DNA of 64,000 nt from FEB-25 sp963822175 (GTDB lineage Bacteria; Chloroflexota; Anaerolineae; Anaerolineales; UBA4823): assembly GCA_963822175.1 (NCBI GenBank), contig CAWGGJ010000012.1, positions 1 through 64,000 of the forward strand, in the 5' to 3' direction. Below the pieces are notes generated by a model, which had not been told where the DNA came from, did no database searches, and worked only from the letters and a program-made list of their open reading frames with translations. A program made the translations under genes and the position numbers. This document shows positions 45,991-56,435 of this stretch, in pieces (the first letter of the stretch is position 1; every line of letters starts with the position of its first letter).

Positions 45991-46458
45991 TCACGCATAT
46001 GCTGCAGCCAGCTGCACGCGGGTGGAATTCAACCGGCCCATGGCAGCTTCGGCAACACAGCGGATCATCATACACTCCAGCCTGGCGTCCTGTTCGAACG
46101 CTGCTTTCAGATCCACAACCGCCAGACGAATCACCCGACTGACACCGCTACTGCGCCCAGTAGAAGTCAGCACATGTGGCTCGATAAGTGCAGAGATACT
46201 GAATGGCTCACCAGGGTTTATCTCACAAATGGCCACTTCTGAGCTGCCATCTTTTACCTGCGGGCTTCCAACCGGGTGGTAAAGGACTATGCTACCTTCC
46301 ACCAGGAAGTATAGGGCGTCAGCATGCGTGCCTTCCTCAATTACAGTCTCACCGTCACTCAGTTTTATTTCCTCAGCAATCATAGCCAGGGCTTTTAGCT
46401 GTTCATACCCCAGCCTGCCAAAAAATGGATACCTTCGAAGCAGTTCAATTGATATCAT
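45991..46458 (-). CDS. Stand-alone cyclic-nucleotide-binding-like domain protein
   Basis: About 155 residues from ATG 46458 (GGAGG 7 nt upstream). The beta-barrel of a cNMP-binding domain is recognisable (LSDGETVIEEGTHADALYFLVEG) but the phosphate-binding cassette reads GEPFSISALIEPHV, lacking the conserved Glu, and the following Arg of the PRAA motif is not in place. No HTH follows. It may bind another ligand or a partner protein. It is convergent with the ABC exporter operon, and a related domain is fused to an ABC ATPase at the window end. Confidence 0.75.
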   Translation of the reverse strand: MISIELLRRYPFFGRLGYEQLKALAMIAEEIKLSDGETVIEEGTHADALYFLVEGSIVLYHPVGSPQVKDGSSEVAICEINPGEPFSISALIEPHVLTSTGRSSGVSRVIRLAVVDLKAAFEQDARLECMMIRCVAEAAMGRLNSTRVQLAAAYA

Positions 46459-46736
46459 GGATCGTCCTCCGTGAGCGAAATTAGTGTATTCTGCCGTTCC
46501 CGCCACTTTCCACCCGAACCCTCACCAGAACCCGGGCAGTTACCACTGGCGGGTAAAGCAAGACAACTCTAAACATATGTCGGTCCCACAACCTGACCGA
46601 ACAAGTAGAGAAAATTATAGCAGGATTGACCAGAATGTCAAAGGCAAGCAAACAGCTGGCTGCAGATACGCACCTGTTGTTCTTTTTATGCATTGCAGGA
46701 CGAACGGTTGATTATTAGCACACCCTGTAAGAAAAA

Positions 46737-46763
46737 GCACCCCGGAGTAACTCTCCGGGGTGC
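46737..46763 (-). terminator. Terminator of the DUF11 surface protein gene
   Basis: A perfect 11-bp stem (GCACCCCGGAG / CTCCGGGGTGC, 5-nt loop) immediately follows the stop at 46771; on the minus strand TTTTTC comes next. Confidence 0.88.
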
Positions 46764-46770
46764 AGCAAAT

Positions 46771-49612
46771 TCATTTGACCGCCCAATTATTTACCAGGAT
46801 GGGCAGTATTATCCTACGGACTGAATATTTGACTTGTGTAACAACTGGTTCTCCATATGCAAACACACCTTCATCACACCTGACTGCATAGCGATCATTA
46901 ATAATCTCACTGCCACCCAGCACGGTGACCTGGAAGGTTAGCTTGATTGTTTCGCCCGGATTAAGAACAGGTAGATTCCATGTGACCACACCGCCCTGCT
47001 CCTGCCCGCCAGAGGAGGCACTTCCAAAGATATATGAAGTATTAGCTGGGATGGTATCAGTGATCACCAAAAGGGTTGCCTGTTGCCCCAGGTTGGTCAC
47101 CTCAACCTGGTAAAGCAGTGAACCAAGAGCTGCCACAGGATCTGGCATGGCAATTTTAGATATCCGCAACTCTGGTTTATTGGTAATATAGGCAACGGCT
47201 GATACAAGCTTCTCCTGCTGGAGGCTGGTATGGGTGATGGTAGCGGTATTCGTTATCACACCCTCAAAGAAATCATCCACAACGGCGGTAAACGTGATCA
47301 GCGTCTCAGAATACGGAGCGAGATCACCGGTCCACTCCAGGCTGACAACATCACTCACCAGAGTACCTGAGCTTGCCACGGCATTGCGCTGGTAGGTGGT
47401 ATTTTCCCATGGGAAGATATCGCTCACCTGCACTTCACTCAACTCATTCGGACCCGAGTTGACCACATGCACCACATAGGTCAATACCGTACCTGTCCCT
47501 GGCAATGCCCAGGTAGGTGTAACCGTCTTGTATGAGTCAATCAAACCGATTTCACGGACAGTGGTCGTTACCGGCTCACCCAGGTTTGAGAGTGTCCCGG
47601 TCATTTCCGACTCATACCAGGTGGTGCGATAATCATCGTTGACGATCAAGGTCCCACTCACCAGGTCGGAGTTCACCATCACTCCAAAGGAACGGAACAA
47701 TAATTCTCCAGGTCCCATGGGGGGCAATTCCCAGGTGATAATTGTCTGCCCATCTATATCTTCGGAGGTTCCATCATCACTAATGCCGAGTAAGGTCACG
47801 CTTGCCGGGACAGTCTCGGTTAATACGGGTGGGGGAGACTCCTCGGTGCTCAAGCCACTATCAAATACCTGGATGGTGTAGGTCATTGGTTGTCCAGGAC
47901 CAATTTCAGCTGGAGCGGATTTGGTCGGGATGAGGTTGGCAAAGTGGGTGACATGCCCAATGGCTGTTCCGGTTATCGGTTCAGTAACATAGCCACTGAG
48001 ATCATCCGTAATAACCACGGTAGCGGTATAATTTACCCCTTCATCTCCGCCGATGGTACTTTGCCCTTCCAGGGTGGTGAAGGTGATCACATCACCGACC
48101 GCCATATCACCTGTCCAGACGAAATTGGTGCATGGGAAAGCAACATCACATGGAGGACCATCAACCAGGGTACCAACCGGTGGTATGACGGCCATGTCAT
48201 TCCAACTAACGCTGATGCGTCCGAAGGTTATCAGCGCGGTGGCATTCAAGGCATTTCCTGGACCAAGATTTTCTATGGTTAATGTTGGGGTAACTGGTCC
48301 TGTGCCACCACCTGGTTTTTTCGCAATGGGATCCAGTGCGCTTGTGGCCTCGAATGTCGGTCCAACCAGCAAGCTCGGGACCGGTAATCCGGGGGCACAC
48401 GTGCCTTCGGCACTGCAAACCCCGTAGTGATCATTGGTCACAATGAGACCACTAATATCCGGGATAAATACTGTGAAGGTCAGCTGTGCTGATGCGCGCG
48501 TATCCAGGCTCGGCAGGTACCAGGTAACCATCCCATTGGAAAAATCATCACCACCACGCAGATATTCCAATTCAGCTGGTATGGTATCGGTGATCACCAG
48601 ATCAGTCGCTTTTGAGCCCAGATTGAGTACAGTCAGTGTATAGGTCATCTCATTATTAGAGCCAGGTGGGTCAGGAAATACTGCCTTGGAGAGGACGAAG
48701 ATCGGATCGATCACGGTGGTTGTATAAGGATCTCCAGCGCTGATCCCACCAGGACTGACCACCAGGTAGGTAGGATTATCGATGACCGTTCCACTAACCA
48801 CATCCTCATTAACGTTCACACTGAAGGTAAATGTAGCCGTCTCACCATACCCAAGGTCGACTGGACGAAACCATGTCACCACGCGATCATCAGGGTTGTA
48901 GGTGCCACCCAGGCTGGCTGTGATAAAGGTAGTATCCGTGGGGATAAAATCCGTCACGGTAATCGGTGTATTCTCTGTAGCCTGGCCTTGATTGGTTACC
49001 ACAAGCTCATAGGTAAGCAGCTTATTCGCGCCTGGTATGGCCGGGTCGGCAGACTTGGAAATTTCAAAGATGGGGTGATCGGTGATGCTCGTTATTGCCA
49101 TGACATCTACCGGTTCTGCTATCATGGGATCACTGATCAAAGCAGTGTTGGAGATCGTTCCCTCATACCCGGGTGTGACTGTTACACTGAAGGTGATCAC
49201 CACTGAGCTGTCAAAACCAACCGCACCATGTTCCCAGATTAATAATCCATTTGGATATTCCGCGGTGGTCGTGTACGCAATCGTTGGCGAAGCGCTTGAC
49301 CAGGCATCGTTATTGTATATTGTATTGGATGGGATCGCATCCAGCAGTGTCACATCTGAGGCTGAATAAGCACCTGTATTGAGGATCTCAATGTTATACT
49401 ACCAGGACTGCCCCATCTGTATTGGCAAGCGTGGGAGAAACGATCATGGTCGAAAGCGTCAGTTTTGGATACCCCTCGGGTGGAGGGAGGGGTCCAAGGG
49501 CGAGCACCCTGGCTGAGGATTTGCGGGCAAAACCCACCACTGTCGCCACCATGAAAATGCCAATGATCATGATGATTATTAATTGAATTGCCTGTTTAAG
49601 TTTCGTCATCAT
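46771..49612 (-). CDS. Large DUF11-repeat surface protein, with one frameshift near the N terminus
   Basis: Starts at ATG 49612 (AAGGAG upstream) with a membrane helix (AIQLIIIMIIGIFMVATVVGF), then shifts frame near 49397-49402: ...DGAVLV is cut by TAA in one frame and YNIEILNTGAYSASDVTLLDAIP continues in the other after dropping one base. The remaining ~870 residues hold about seven DUF11 units, each with phrases such as YELVVTNQGQATENTPITVTD and ITDTIPA. It ends in an IILPILVNNW tail, typical of exported Anaerolineae proteins. Probable cell-surface stalk or adhesive protein; exact role unknown. Confidence 0.8.
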
Positions 49613-50053
49613 CTCTCGCTCCTTATTAATTTGCTCGTCTACAAGATAAACCTTTGCAGCAAACCTTCTCAATCTATCGATAACCGTGGCGTACCCTCGA
49701 TATAAATATATAAATAACTTGTTGCAATTTTCGGTCCTATATTGATGAAGATATTTATTGATATTTGATTTTTAGATCAGCTAGCAATAGACAAGGGCTC
49801 CATCATTCAGGTATAAAAATATTGTTATTACCGGCTCCAAGCTCAGTAGTCAGCAATAAGATCACACATCTCCAAGAGAAGCAACTACAACTCCTATAGG
49901 GATACAAGCATTGGATCTACCAAGGGCTCAAATTTGTTAGAATAGGATCCATATTTAGTCAATAGATTAATAGGCAACAATATTGCAACTAGAAGATAAA
50001 TACTTACTGAACCAAAACGCTGCACGAACCATGACAGGATTTGGACTTACCAT
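49613..50053. other. AT-rich divergent intergenic region
   Basis: 440 bp between two divergently read surface-protein genes. It must contain both promoters, but I see no convincing -35/-10 pair, operator or small gene. No strong hairpins were found by eye. Confidence 0.5.
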
Positions 50054-52189
50054 ATGAATTATCGACGTTTCATCCTTATTTCAATAACTCGAATTCTTCC
50101 CCTTTCGTTCTTTTTTTTCATGCTTCTTGTGCCTCTATCTGAACCTCCAAGTGCACAAGTACTTGAAATCGTTATTGAAGACCCCCAGCTTCAGCCGGCA
50201 TATACAACCTGCCCTGACTCTTATTGGTATCCATTCACCAATAACCGGGGACACACCGCCTACCTGACATTGAATGCTTTTAATCCGGCTAACTCCACCA
50301 ATCACGGTGAATGGCATCCGGTCATTACCCAATCGGGTTACTACAAGGTGGAAGCCTATATTGCAGCTCATTCCGCCATCACCTGGTGCACGGGGCAAGG
50401 TCGGACAATTAACCACGATACCGCCGATGCGCATTATTCCATCCACCATGCTGAAGGCGTAAGTACCGCTGCATTAAGCCAGTACCCACTCAGCAACCAG
50501 TGGCTCAACCTGGGTGAATATTATTTCAATGCCGGTGGAGATGGCTATGTATCTCTTACCGATAAAAATGACGAGCCGGATTTCAGCAACACTGTCTCGT
50601 TCAGTGCTATGCGCTTTACATTCACCCGCCTCAATCGCCCAAACACATACCTCCCCATGGTTAACTATGACATACCACCCGTTGACCCACCACCTGGCAC
50701 TGGCATCATCCAGGCACAGGGCTTCGATGCCTGCCACCTGCCGGAAATATCAGAGATGCAAACCTGGTGGAACCAAAGCCCGTACCATTTCTATGCCCTC
50801 TACCTGGGTGGGGAGAGCCTTTATAGTGGATGTACTGTTGCCAATTCTTCCTGGGTGAGTGCAGTTCACCAGCAGGGTTGGAGCTTCGTTCCCACCTGGG
50901 TGGGACCTCAAGCCCCATGCGCCTCCTATCTGCATAAGATGAGTAATGACCCTGCAGTTTCATATCAGCAAGGAAGGCAGAACGCAGAAGCTGCCTCTGC
51001 CAAGGCGGCATCCATCGGCCTCAGCGATCCTGACGATGGTGGCACGGTGATCTATTACGATGTGGAAGTCTACGGAGGCGCCAGCCTGGAATGCCGCCAG
51101 GTTGTTTCATCTTTCATGAATGGTTGGGTGGCACGCCTGCATGAGTTAGGTAATTTCGCGGGCGGGTATGGCGGACGAAACTCATTCGTAACAGATTGGG
51201 CAACTATTGCGCATGTCCCCGATGACGTCTGGGCGGCTTCCTGGTATACCACTGTATACGACCCTAATGCCAATGTATTCGGTATTACCTGGCTGAATGG
51301 GTTTTGGGGAAACCACCAACGAATCCGCCAATATAGCGGTGATCATAATGAAACTTGGGGCAGCATACGATTCAATATTGATAGTGATGTTGCTGATGGA
51401 GTAGTTGCCTTGCCACCTACAGGACCGTTAGCCATCCCGATGGTTAATACCGCACCATCGATTGAGAATGCGGGATGGATTTCAGCTGACCAGGGTTGGG
51501 TGATCTCTGAAAACCAGCTGTACTGGACTGATGACCAGGGAAATACCTGGAAGCACATCTCACCTGGATCAGTGCAATTAGCCTATTTTTTGCCATCCGG
51601 TGAAGCCTGGGCACTTACAGGCCAGGAAAATGAAAATATGATCCTCTACCTCTCCTCCTCCATGGGAGAAAAATGGGAGAACCAGCAGATAAAACTTCCA
51701 CCCGACTTGTGGCGCCCGATCCAACTTCAATTTACATCTCCTACCAACGGATGGATCGTATTGAAAAAAAGCACCAGCCAGGCATTCAACATTGGAATAT
51801 TAATGAAAACCAGTGATGGCGGAATCACCTGGACTACTAATGACCTTCCCATCGCTGCCCCGATAAATTTCCTGTCGGACGAGGACGGTTGGATGGCCAG
51901 CGACAGCGATAATCCGGTTTACCACACCCTGGATGGTGGTCTCACCTGGCAGACAGAAAAATATAATGATTATCCGCTTTCCATCCTGTCTGTACCAAAA
52001 AACGCTACTTTATCCGGTTGGCAGGCGAACGGTTTAGGTTGGGCTGTGATATCCGATGGCAACTGTACTGGTGATAAGGATGCTCCCGGGTTCACCTGCC
52101 AGACGACCACTTCGCTGCACCAGTCACTGGATGGTGGTCAGAGCTGGCAAAAGATTCCATTACCAGGCGACCCATCTATTGGGCAATGA
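50054..52189 (+). CDS. Secreted protein with golvesin-like, DUF1906 and YCF48-type domains
   Basis: 711 residues. Signal peptide (LPLSFFFFMLLVPLS), then a golvesin-like beta-sandwich (GEWHPVITQSGYYKVEAYI; GEYYFNAGGDGYVSLTD), a short YLPMVNY/PPVDPPP linker, a DUF1906 glycoside-hydrolase-like barrel (GFDACHLPEISEMQTWW ... VIYYDVEVYGG ... GNFAGGYGGRN), and a C-terminal propeller with WTDDQGNTWKHI and TSDGGITWTTN repeats of YCF48/BNR type. DUF1906 proteins are predicted peptidoglycan- or glycan-acting hydrolases. The YDVE acidic pair could be catalytic. Divergent from the DUF11 protein, possibly co-functional. Confidence 0.8.
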   Translation: MNYRRFILISITRILPLSFFFFMLLVPLSEPPSAQVLEIVIEDPQLQPAYTTCPDSYWYPFTNNRGHTAYLTLNAFNPANSTNHGEWHPVITQSGYYKVEAYIAAHSAITWCTGQGRTINHDTADAHYSIHHAEGVSTAALSQYPLSNQWLNLGEYYFNAGGDGYVSLTDKNDEPDFSNTVSFSAMRFTFTRLNRPNTYLPMVNYDIPPVDPPPGTGIIQAQGFDACHLPEISEMQTWWNQSPYHFYALYLGGESLYSGCTVANSSWVSAVHQQGWSFVPTWVGPQAPCASYLHKMSNDPAVSYQQGRQNAEAASAKAASIGLSDPDDGGTVIYYDVEVYGGASLECRQVVSSFMNGWVARLHELGNFAGGYGGRNSFVTDWATIAHVPDDVWAASWYTTVYDPNANVFGITWLNGFWGNHQRIRQYSGDHNETWGSIRFNIDSDVADGVVALPPTGPLAIPMVNTAPSIENAGWISADQGWVISENQLYWTDDQGNTWKHISPGSVQLAYFLPSGEAWALTGQENENMILYLSSSMGEKWENQQIKLPPDLWRPIQLQFTSPTNGWIVLKKSTSQAFNIGILMKTSDGGITWTTNDLPIAAPINFLSDEDGWMASDSDNPVYHTLDGGLTWQTEKYNDYPLSILSVPKNATLSGWQANGLGWAVISDGNCTGDKDAPGFTCQTTTSLHQSLDGGQSWQKIPLPGDPSIGQ

Positions 52190-52264
52190 TTAAGCTATAA
52201 ATCGCAGAATAACTTTATAATTCAGTAGTATAAGCTTAGCAGCCGTTCTACCGACAGGTGCCTT

Positions 52265-53596
52265 ATGTCCTTGCGCTCAACGCTCCAAAAACTGGAAGAG
52301 ACGGGTAACTTGCTTTCCATATCTACACCTGTCTCGAAGACTTATGAAATGGCCGGGATCTTGAAAGAATTGGAACCAAAACCGGTCTTATTCACCCAGG
52401 TGAAAGAAAGCCCTTTCCAGGTAATGGGAAACCTGTTCTGCTCCAAAGCTGATTTTGCGGATTATTTAAATCTGCAGGTAAAGGATATCATCCCCAACCT
52501 GATCCAAGGAATCGAAACCCGCAGCCCATGCCCGATCATCACTGAAGCGCCATGCCAGGAGATAGTCATCAATGAGCCCGACCTGGATTCCCTTCCCATC
52601 CTGCGCCATTGTGCGCTGGACGGTGGTAATTACATCAGCTCAGGAGTATTCATCACACGTCACCCGAAGTTCGGTCAAAACCTGGATTTCCACCGCGCCA
52701 TGCAGTTCTCTAAAACCGAAATGGCCATCCGGGTAGTGCGAGGGCGCCACTTTGACCGTTTCCTGGATGAATTGGGCAGCATCGATGTTGCTGTATGTGT
52801 TGGGGTTCCACCACATGTGCTCGTGGCAGCCGCCACTTCGGTGGAGCTGGGTGTGGATGAGCTTGAAATCGCCAATGCACTGGCCATGCATTGCCTGGGG
52901 CAACCGCTAAACCTTGTGCACGCAAAAACGGTCGATCTATTTGTTCCCGCAGAGGCTGAGTTCGTGCTTGAAGGCACGGTCTACAATGACAGGCGCCATC
53001 CTGAAGGACCTTTTGTCGACCTGACTGAGACGTATGATATTGTCCGCAACGAGCCAGTGTTCGTAATCAAGGCCATCACGCATCGACGCAATGCCATCTG
53101 GCATGCCTTGCTTCCCGGGGCACTAGAGCACAAACTGCTGATGGGCATGCCGCGTGAGCCAACGATTTTCAAGAAAGTCAATGAAGTTGTTCGCTGCCTG
53201 GATGTGAACATCAACCCGGGTGGTTGTTCCTGGCTGCATGCCATTGTCCAGATCGACAAAAAATCTGAGCAGGATGGTAAAAAAGCCATTCAGGCAGCAT
53301 TTGCCGGGCATCATTCCTGTAAACATGTGTTTGTGGTGGACAAGGATATCGACATCTACAACCCTATTGAAGTGGAGTGGGCGATGGCGACCCGCTTCCA
53401 GGGTGATACTGACCTGGTGGTCAGGTCGAAAGATGCTGGATCCAGCCTTGACCCTTCCAGCGAGCGCACTGAAGATGGGAAGCACCTCACCACCAAGCTG
53501 GGTTTTGACCTGACCAAGCCCATCTCTCGGCAGGGAAAGGGTTTCGATAAAGCTCTCTTCCCAGTGGTTGATATTGAGCGATACATAAAAGGATGA
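52265..53596 (+). CDS. UbiD-family decarboxylase (candidate anhydromevalonate-phosphate decarboxylase)
   Basis: 443 residues of the UbiD fold, which uses prenylated FMN to decarboxylate unsaturated acids. Recognisable parts are SKADFADYLN, NYISSGVFITRHPKFG, the flavin/metal region MAIRVVRGRH, and the acidic active-site region EFVLEGTV...RHPEGPF. Immediately downstream are aconitase-X large and small subunits. In the archaeal-type mevalonate pathway exactly these two activities act in sequence (phosphomevalonate dehydratase, then decarboxylase giving isopentenyl phosphate). This role is inferred from neighbours; quinone biosynthesis or aromatic decarboxylation are alternatives. No ubiX-type prenyltransferase is in the window. 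Confidence 0.8.
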   Translation: MSLRSTLQKLEETGNLLSISTPVSKTYEMAGILKELEPKPVLFTQVKESPFQVMGNLFCSKADFADYLNLQVKDIIPNLIQGIETRSPCPIITEAPCQEIVINEPDLDSLPILRHCALDGGNYISSGVFITRHPKFGQNLDFHRAMQFSKTEMAIRVVRGRHFDRFLDELGSIDVAVCVGVPPHVLVAAATSVELGVDELEIANALAMHCLGQPLNLVHAKTVDLFVPAEAEFVLEGTVYNDRRHPEGPFVDLTETYDIVRNEPVFVIKAITHRRNAIWHALLPGALEHKLLMGMPREPTIFKKVNEVVRCLDVNINPGGCSWLHAIVQIDKKSEQDGKKAIQAAFAGHHSCKHVFVVDKDIDIYNPIEVEWAMATRFQGDTDLVVRSKDAGSSLDPSSERTEDGKHLTTKLGFDLTKPISRQGKGFDKALFPVVDIERYIKG

Positions 53597-53643
53597 TCTC
53601 CAGGCTGATTTGTTCCCCTGATTGAATCATTGGCATTGTGACC

Positions 53644-54837
53644 ATGGATCTGACGACAGAAGAAAACGATATGCTCTCCGGCTCCCGAGGTCGGGCTACC
53701 CAGAAAGCCATGCAGATCCTGGTGGCATTAGGGGAGATCTATGGTGCTACCCGTATGATCCCGGTCATAAGTGTGCAGATCGCCGGGGTGAGCTATGACA
53801 ACCTGGGGGAGGCGGGTTTACTTTTCCTTTCCGAGATAGCTGAGGGAGGGGGAAGGGTTCGGGTGCTCACCACGCTAAACCCCGCAGGAATGGACATGGA
53901 AAACTGGCGTACATTGGGTATTCCGCCTGACTTCGCCGAAAAACAGCAACGCGTGCTTGAAGCTTTCGAGCAAATGGGTGTGACCGCCACCTGCACTTGC
54001 ACTCCATACCTGGTCGGCAACCTCCCAACTTTCGGAGAACACATTGCCTGGTCGGAAAGCTCGGCAGTTTGTTATGCCAACTCCTGCCTGGGTGCGCGCA
54101 CCAACCGGGAAGGTGGGCCTTCCGCGCTGGCGGCTGCACTCACCGGGTTCACCCCTGAATATGGTTTCCACCTGCAGCATAATCGTGAGCCAAGGATCAC
54201 TTTTCAGGTGACTGTTCCGCTTGCAGATACCAGCGATTTCGGTGCCCTGGGAATGGTTATTGGGGAATTGATCGCGACTTCAAAATCCATTCCCTACATC
54301 ATGGGGATTCAAAATGCCACGCTTGAAAATCTCAAATCATTGTGTGCCAGTATCGCCACATATGGTGGTACGGCATTATTCCACATGGAAGGCATCACCC
54401 CTGAAGCATGTCAGTACGCGCCGCCCCATGAGCAAGTTAGAATTACCCGGAATGACATAGAAGCTGCCAAACAATCTCTCAATGTCGCTACCGAAGCCGA
54501 GGTGGATTTCGTCAGCCTGGGCTGCCCTCACTTGAGCCTCCAGGAGATCGCCCAGGTCGCCCGGCTTTTGGAAGGAAAAAAGGTAAAAAAGGAGTTCTGG
54601 ATCACCACCGCCCGCCTCACCAGGCAAATTGCTGACCGCATGGGGTATACCGCCACCATCGAAGCTGCCGGTGCCAAATTTGCCGCAGATACCTGCTGTG
54701 TGGTTGCCCCCATTACGGGACGGTTCAAAGCCATGGCGACGGACAGTGCGAAAGCCTGTTATTATGCCTCGTCCAAGAACAGGTTTAAGACCATGCTGCT
54801 CCCATTTGAGGAAGTGGTGAAACAGGCATTAATATGA
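53644..54837 (+). CDS. Aconitase X large subunit (candidate phosphomevalonate dehydratase)
   Basis: 397 residues. Conserved Cys and active-site regions of the aconitase-X catalytic subunit are present: CTCTPYLVGN, YANSCLGARTNREGGPSAL, LGCPHLSLQEI and ADTCCVVAPI. Family members bind a [4Fe-4S] cluster and dehydrate either phosphomevalonate (archaea) or cis-3-hydroxyproline (many bacteria). The subunits are split here as in the archaeal enzyme, and the UbiD neighbour favours phosphomevalonate. The GTG two codons earlier is an alternative start. Confidence 0.85.
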   Translation: MDLTTEENDMLSGSRGRATQKAMQILVALGEIYGATRMIPVISVQIAGVSYDNLGEAGLLFLSEIAEGGGRVRVLTTLNPAGMDMENWRTLGIPPDFAEKQQRVLEAFEQMGVTATCTCTPYLVGNLPTFGEHIAWSESSAVCYANSCLGARTNREGGPSALAAALTGFTPEYGFHLQHNREPRITFQVTVPLADTSDFGALGMVIGELIATSKSIPYIMGIQNATLENLKSLCASIATYGGTALFHMEGITPEACQYAPPHEQVRITRNDIEAAKQSLNVATEAEVDFVSLGCPHLSLQEIAQVARLLEGKKVKKEFWITTARLTRQIADRMGYTATIEAAGAKFAADTCCVVAPITGRFKAMATDSAKACYYASSKNRFKTMLLPFEEVVKQALI

Positions 54838-55220
54838 GACTGGTGGGACGCAGTATTTATCGTGGTGCTGCCTATGGGCAGGCAATGGTCAGTGCACAAC
54901 CCATCTCATTCTTCGGTGGGGTGGACCCTGATACAGGCATCGTGGTTGAACGTGGACATCCCCTCGAAGGGCAATGCATCTCCGGGAAGGTGCTGGTCTT
55001 CCCCACTGGCAAAGGCTCAACCGTTGGCTCCTATACCCTCTATCGCCTCAAGAAGAACTGCCTTGCCCCGATCGCCATCCTGAATGCAGAATGTGAGACC
55101 ATCACTGCGGTGGGTTGTATCATCGCCGAAATTCCATGCGTGGATAAGCTCCCCATCAATGAAATCCCGCATGGCAGCCTGGTGCGGATTGATGGACAAA
55201 GGGTTGATATTGAAGCGTAA
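54834..55220 (+). CDS. Aconitase X small (swivelling) subunit, DUF126
   Basis: 128 residues. The swivelling-domain motifs FFGGVDPDTG, GHPLEGQCISGKVLVFPTGKGSTVGSYTLY (central GKGSTVGSY) and NEIPHGSLVRIDG are characteristic. It completes the active site of the large subunit. The ATG overlaps the large-subunit stop by 4 bp, so the two are made together. Confidence 0.87.
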   Translation: MRLVGRSIYRGAAYGQAMVSAQPISFFGGVDPDTGIVVERGHPLEGQCISGKVLVFPTGKGSTVGSYTLYRLKKNCLAPIAILNAECETITAVGCIIAEIPCVDKLPINEIPHGSLVRIDGQRVDIEA

Positions 55221-55248
55221 ATCATTTCAGTAATAATGGAGTTGAGAT

Positions 55249-56421
55249 ATGAAAAAGCGAACCCTGCTGATGATCCCCGGTCCGATTGAATTTGAGCCTG
55301 CGGTGCTTGCAGCGTTGGGAGAACCCACTACCAGCCACCTGGCACCAGCCTTTATCGAAGCTTTCGGGCAATCACTGCAGCAGATGCGCCAGATATTCGA
55401 GAGCCCAGCGGGGCAACCACTGGTGCTGGCAGGCTCAGGTACCCTGGCAATGGACTGTGCAGGTGCCAACCTGGTCCAGCCAGGGGATAAAGCCCTGGTG
55501 ATCAATACTGGATACTTCTCCGAACGTTTTGCCATCATCCTACAGCGGTATGGCGCCAGGACAACCTTCGTGTCTGCCCCGGCTGGTGGTCGCCCGGACC
55601 TGGCCCAAATAAAATCAGCCCTGGAAGCAGATACCTACAAGCTTATGACCGTCACCCATGTGGATACTTCCACTGCAGTGCTGGCGGATATCCAAGATAT
55701 CACTGCCCTCGGTCGGCAATATGGGGTGCTGGTCATCGTGGATGGGGTTTGCTCGGTGGCAGGTGAGGAATTACAGATGGATGCGTGGGGCATCGATTTA
55801 ACCCTCACCGCCTCTCAAAAAGCGGTCGGTGTTCCACCCGGGCTGGCATTGTTGATGATCGGACCACGTGCGCTGGAGGTATTTCAGAAAAGAACCACTC
55901 CAGTGCTCAACTACTACGCCGATTGGACCAACTGGCTGCCCATCATGCAGGCCTATGAAGAGCGCAGGAACAGCTATTTTGGAACCCCACCGGTGAACCT
56001 GATATTTGCCCTCAACGTGAGCCTGGGGCAAATCCTGGCAGAAGGAATGCCAAAACGTTATGCCCGCCATGTCACCATCAGCCGGGCATGCAAAGCGGGG
56101 ATACAGGCACTCGGTTTAGGCCAGGTGCCATTAAAACCCGAATTTGCTGCCCACACGCTTACCGCCCCGCGTTACCCGCAAGGGGTGAATGGGAATGAAT
56201 TCCTGGCTGGGGCCTTAAAAGCAGGAGTAACCCTGGCAGGTGGATTACTTCCGTCGATAAGGAATGAATACTTCCGCATTGGACACATGGGGGCGGTCAC
56301 CCTGGCGGATGTCCTGGTGAGCCTCGGTGCCATCGAAAGCGCTCTGGATACTTGTGGATATAAATTCAAGCTCAACACCGGTGTTGAGGCTGCCCGGGTT
56401 GAGGCAAAAAATCTACAATAA
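55249..56421 (+). CDS. Class V aminotransferase (alanine-glyoxylate/serine-pyruvate type)
   Basis: 390 residues of PLP fold type I. MIPGPIEFEPAVLAALGEP at the N terminus, LAGSGTLAMD, VDGVCSVAGEELQMD and the Schiff-base lysine in LTASQKAVGVPPGLAL are typical of alanine-glyoxylate and serine-glyoxylate transaminases. It is 28 nt after the aconitase-X small subunit, with GGAG before the ATG, so it is probably co-transcribed. A link to isoprenoid synthesis is not obvious; it could be an unrelated passenger or point to an amino-acid-derived substrate. Confidence 0.88.
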   Translation: MKKRTLLMIPGPIEFEPAVLAALGEPTTSHLAPAFIEAFGQSLQQMRQIFESPAGQPLVLAGSGTLAMDCAGANLVQPGDKALVINTGYFSERFAIILQRYGARTTFVSAPAGGRPDLAQIKSALEADTYKLMTVTHVDTSTAVLADIQDITALGRQYGVLVIVDGVCSVAGEELQMDAWGIDLTLTASQKAVGVPPGLALLMIGPRALEVFQKRTTPVLNYYADWTNWLPIMQAYEERRNSYFGTPPVNLIFALNVSLGQILAEGMPKRYARHVTISRACKAGIQALGLGQVPLKPEFAAHTLTAPRYPQGVNGNEFLAGALKAGVTLAGGLLPSIRNEYFRIGHMGAVTLADVLVSLGAIESALDTCGYKFKLNTGVEAARVEAKNLQ

Positions 56422-56435
56422 CAAGCATATAGACC

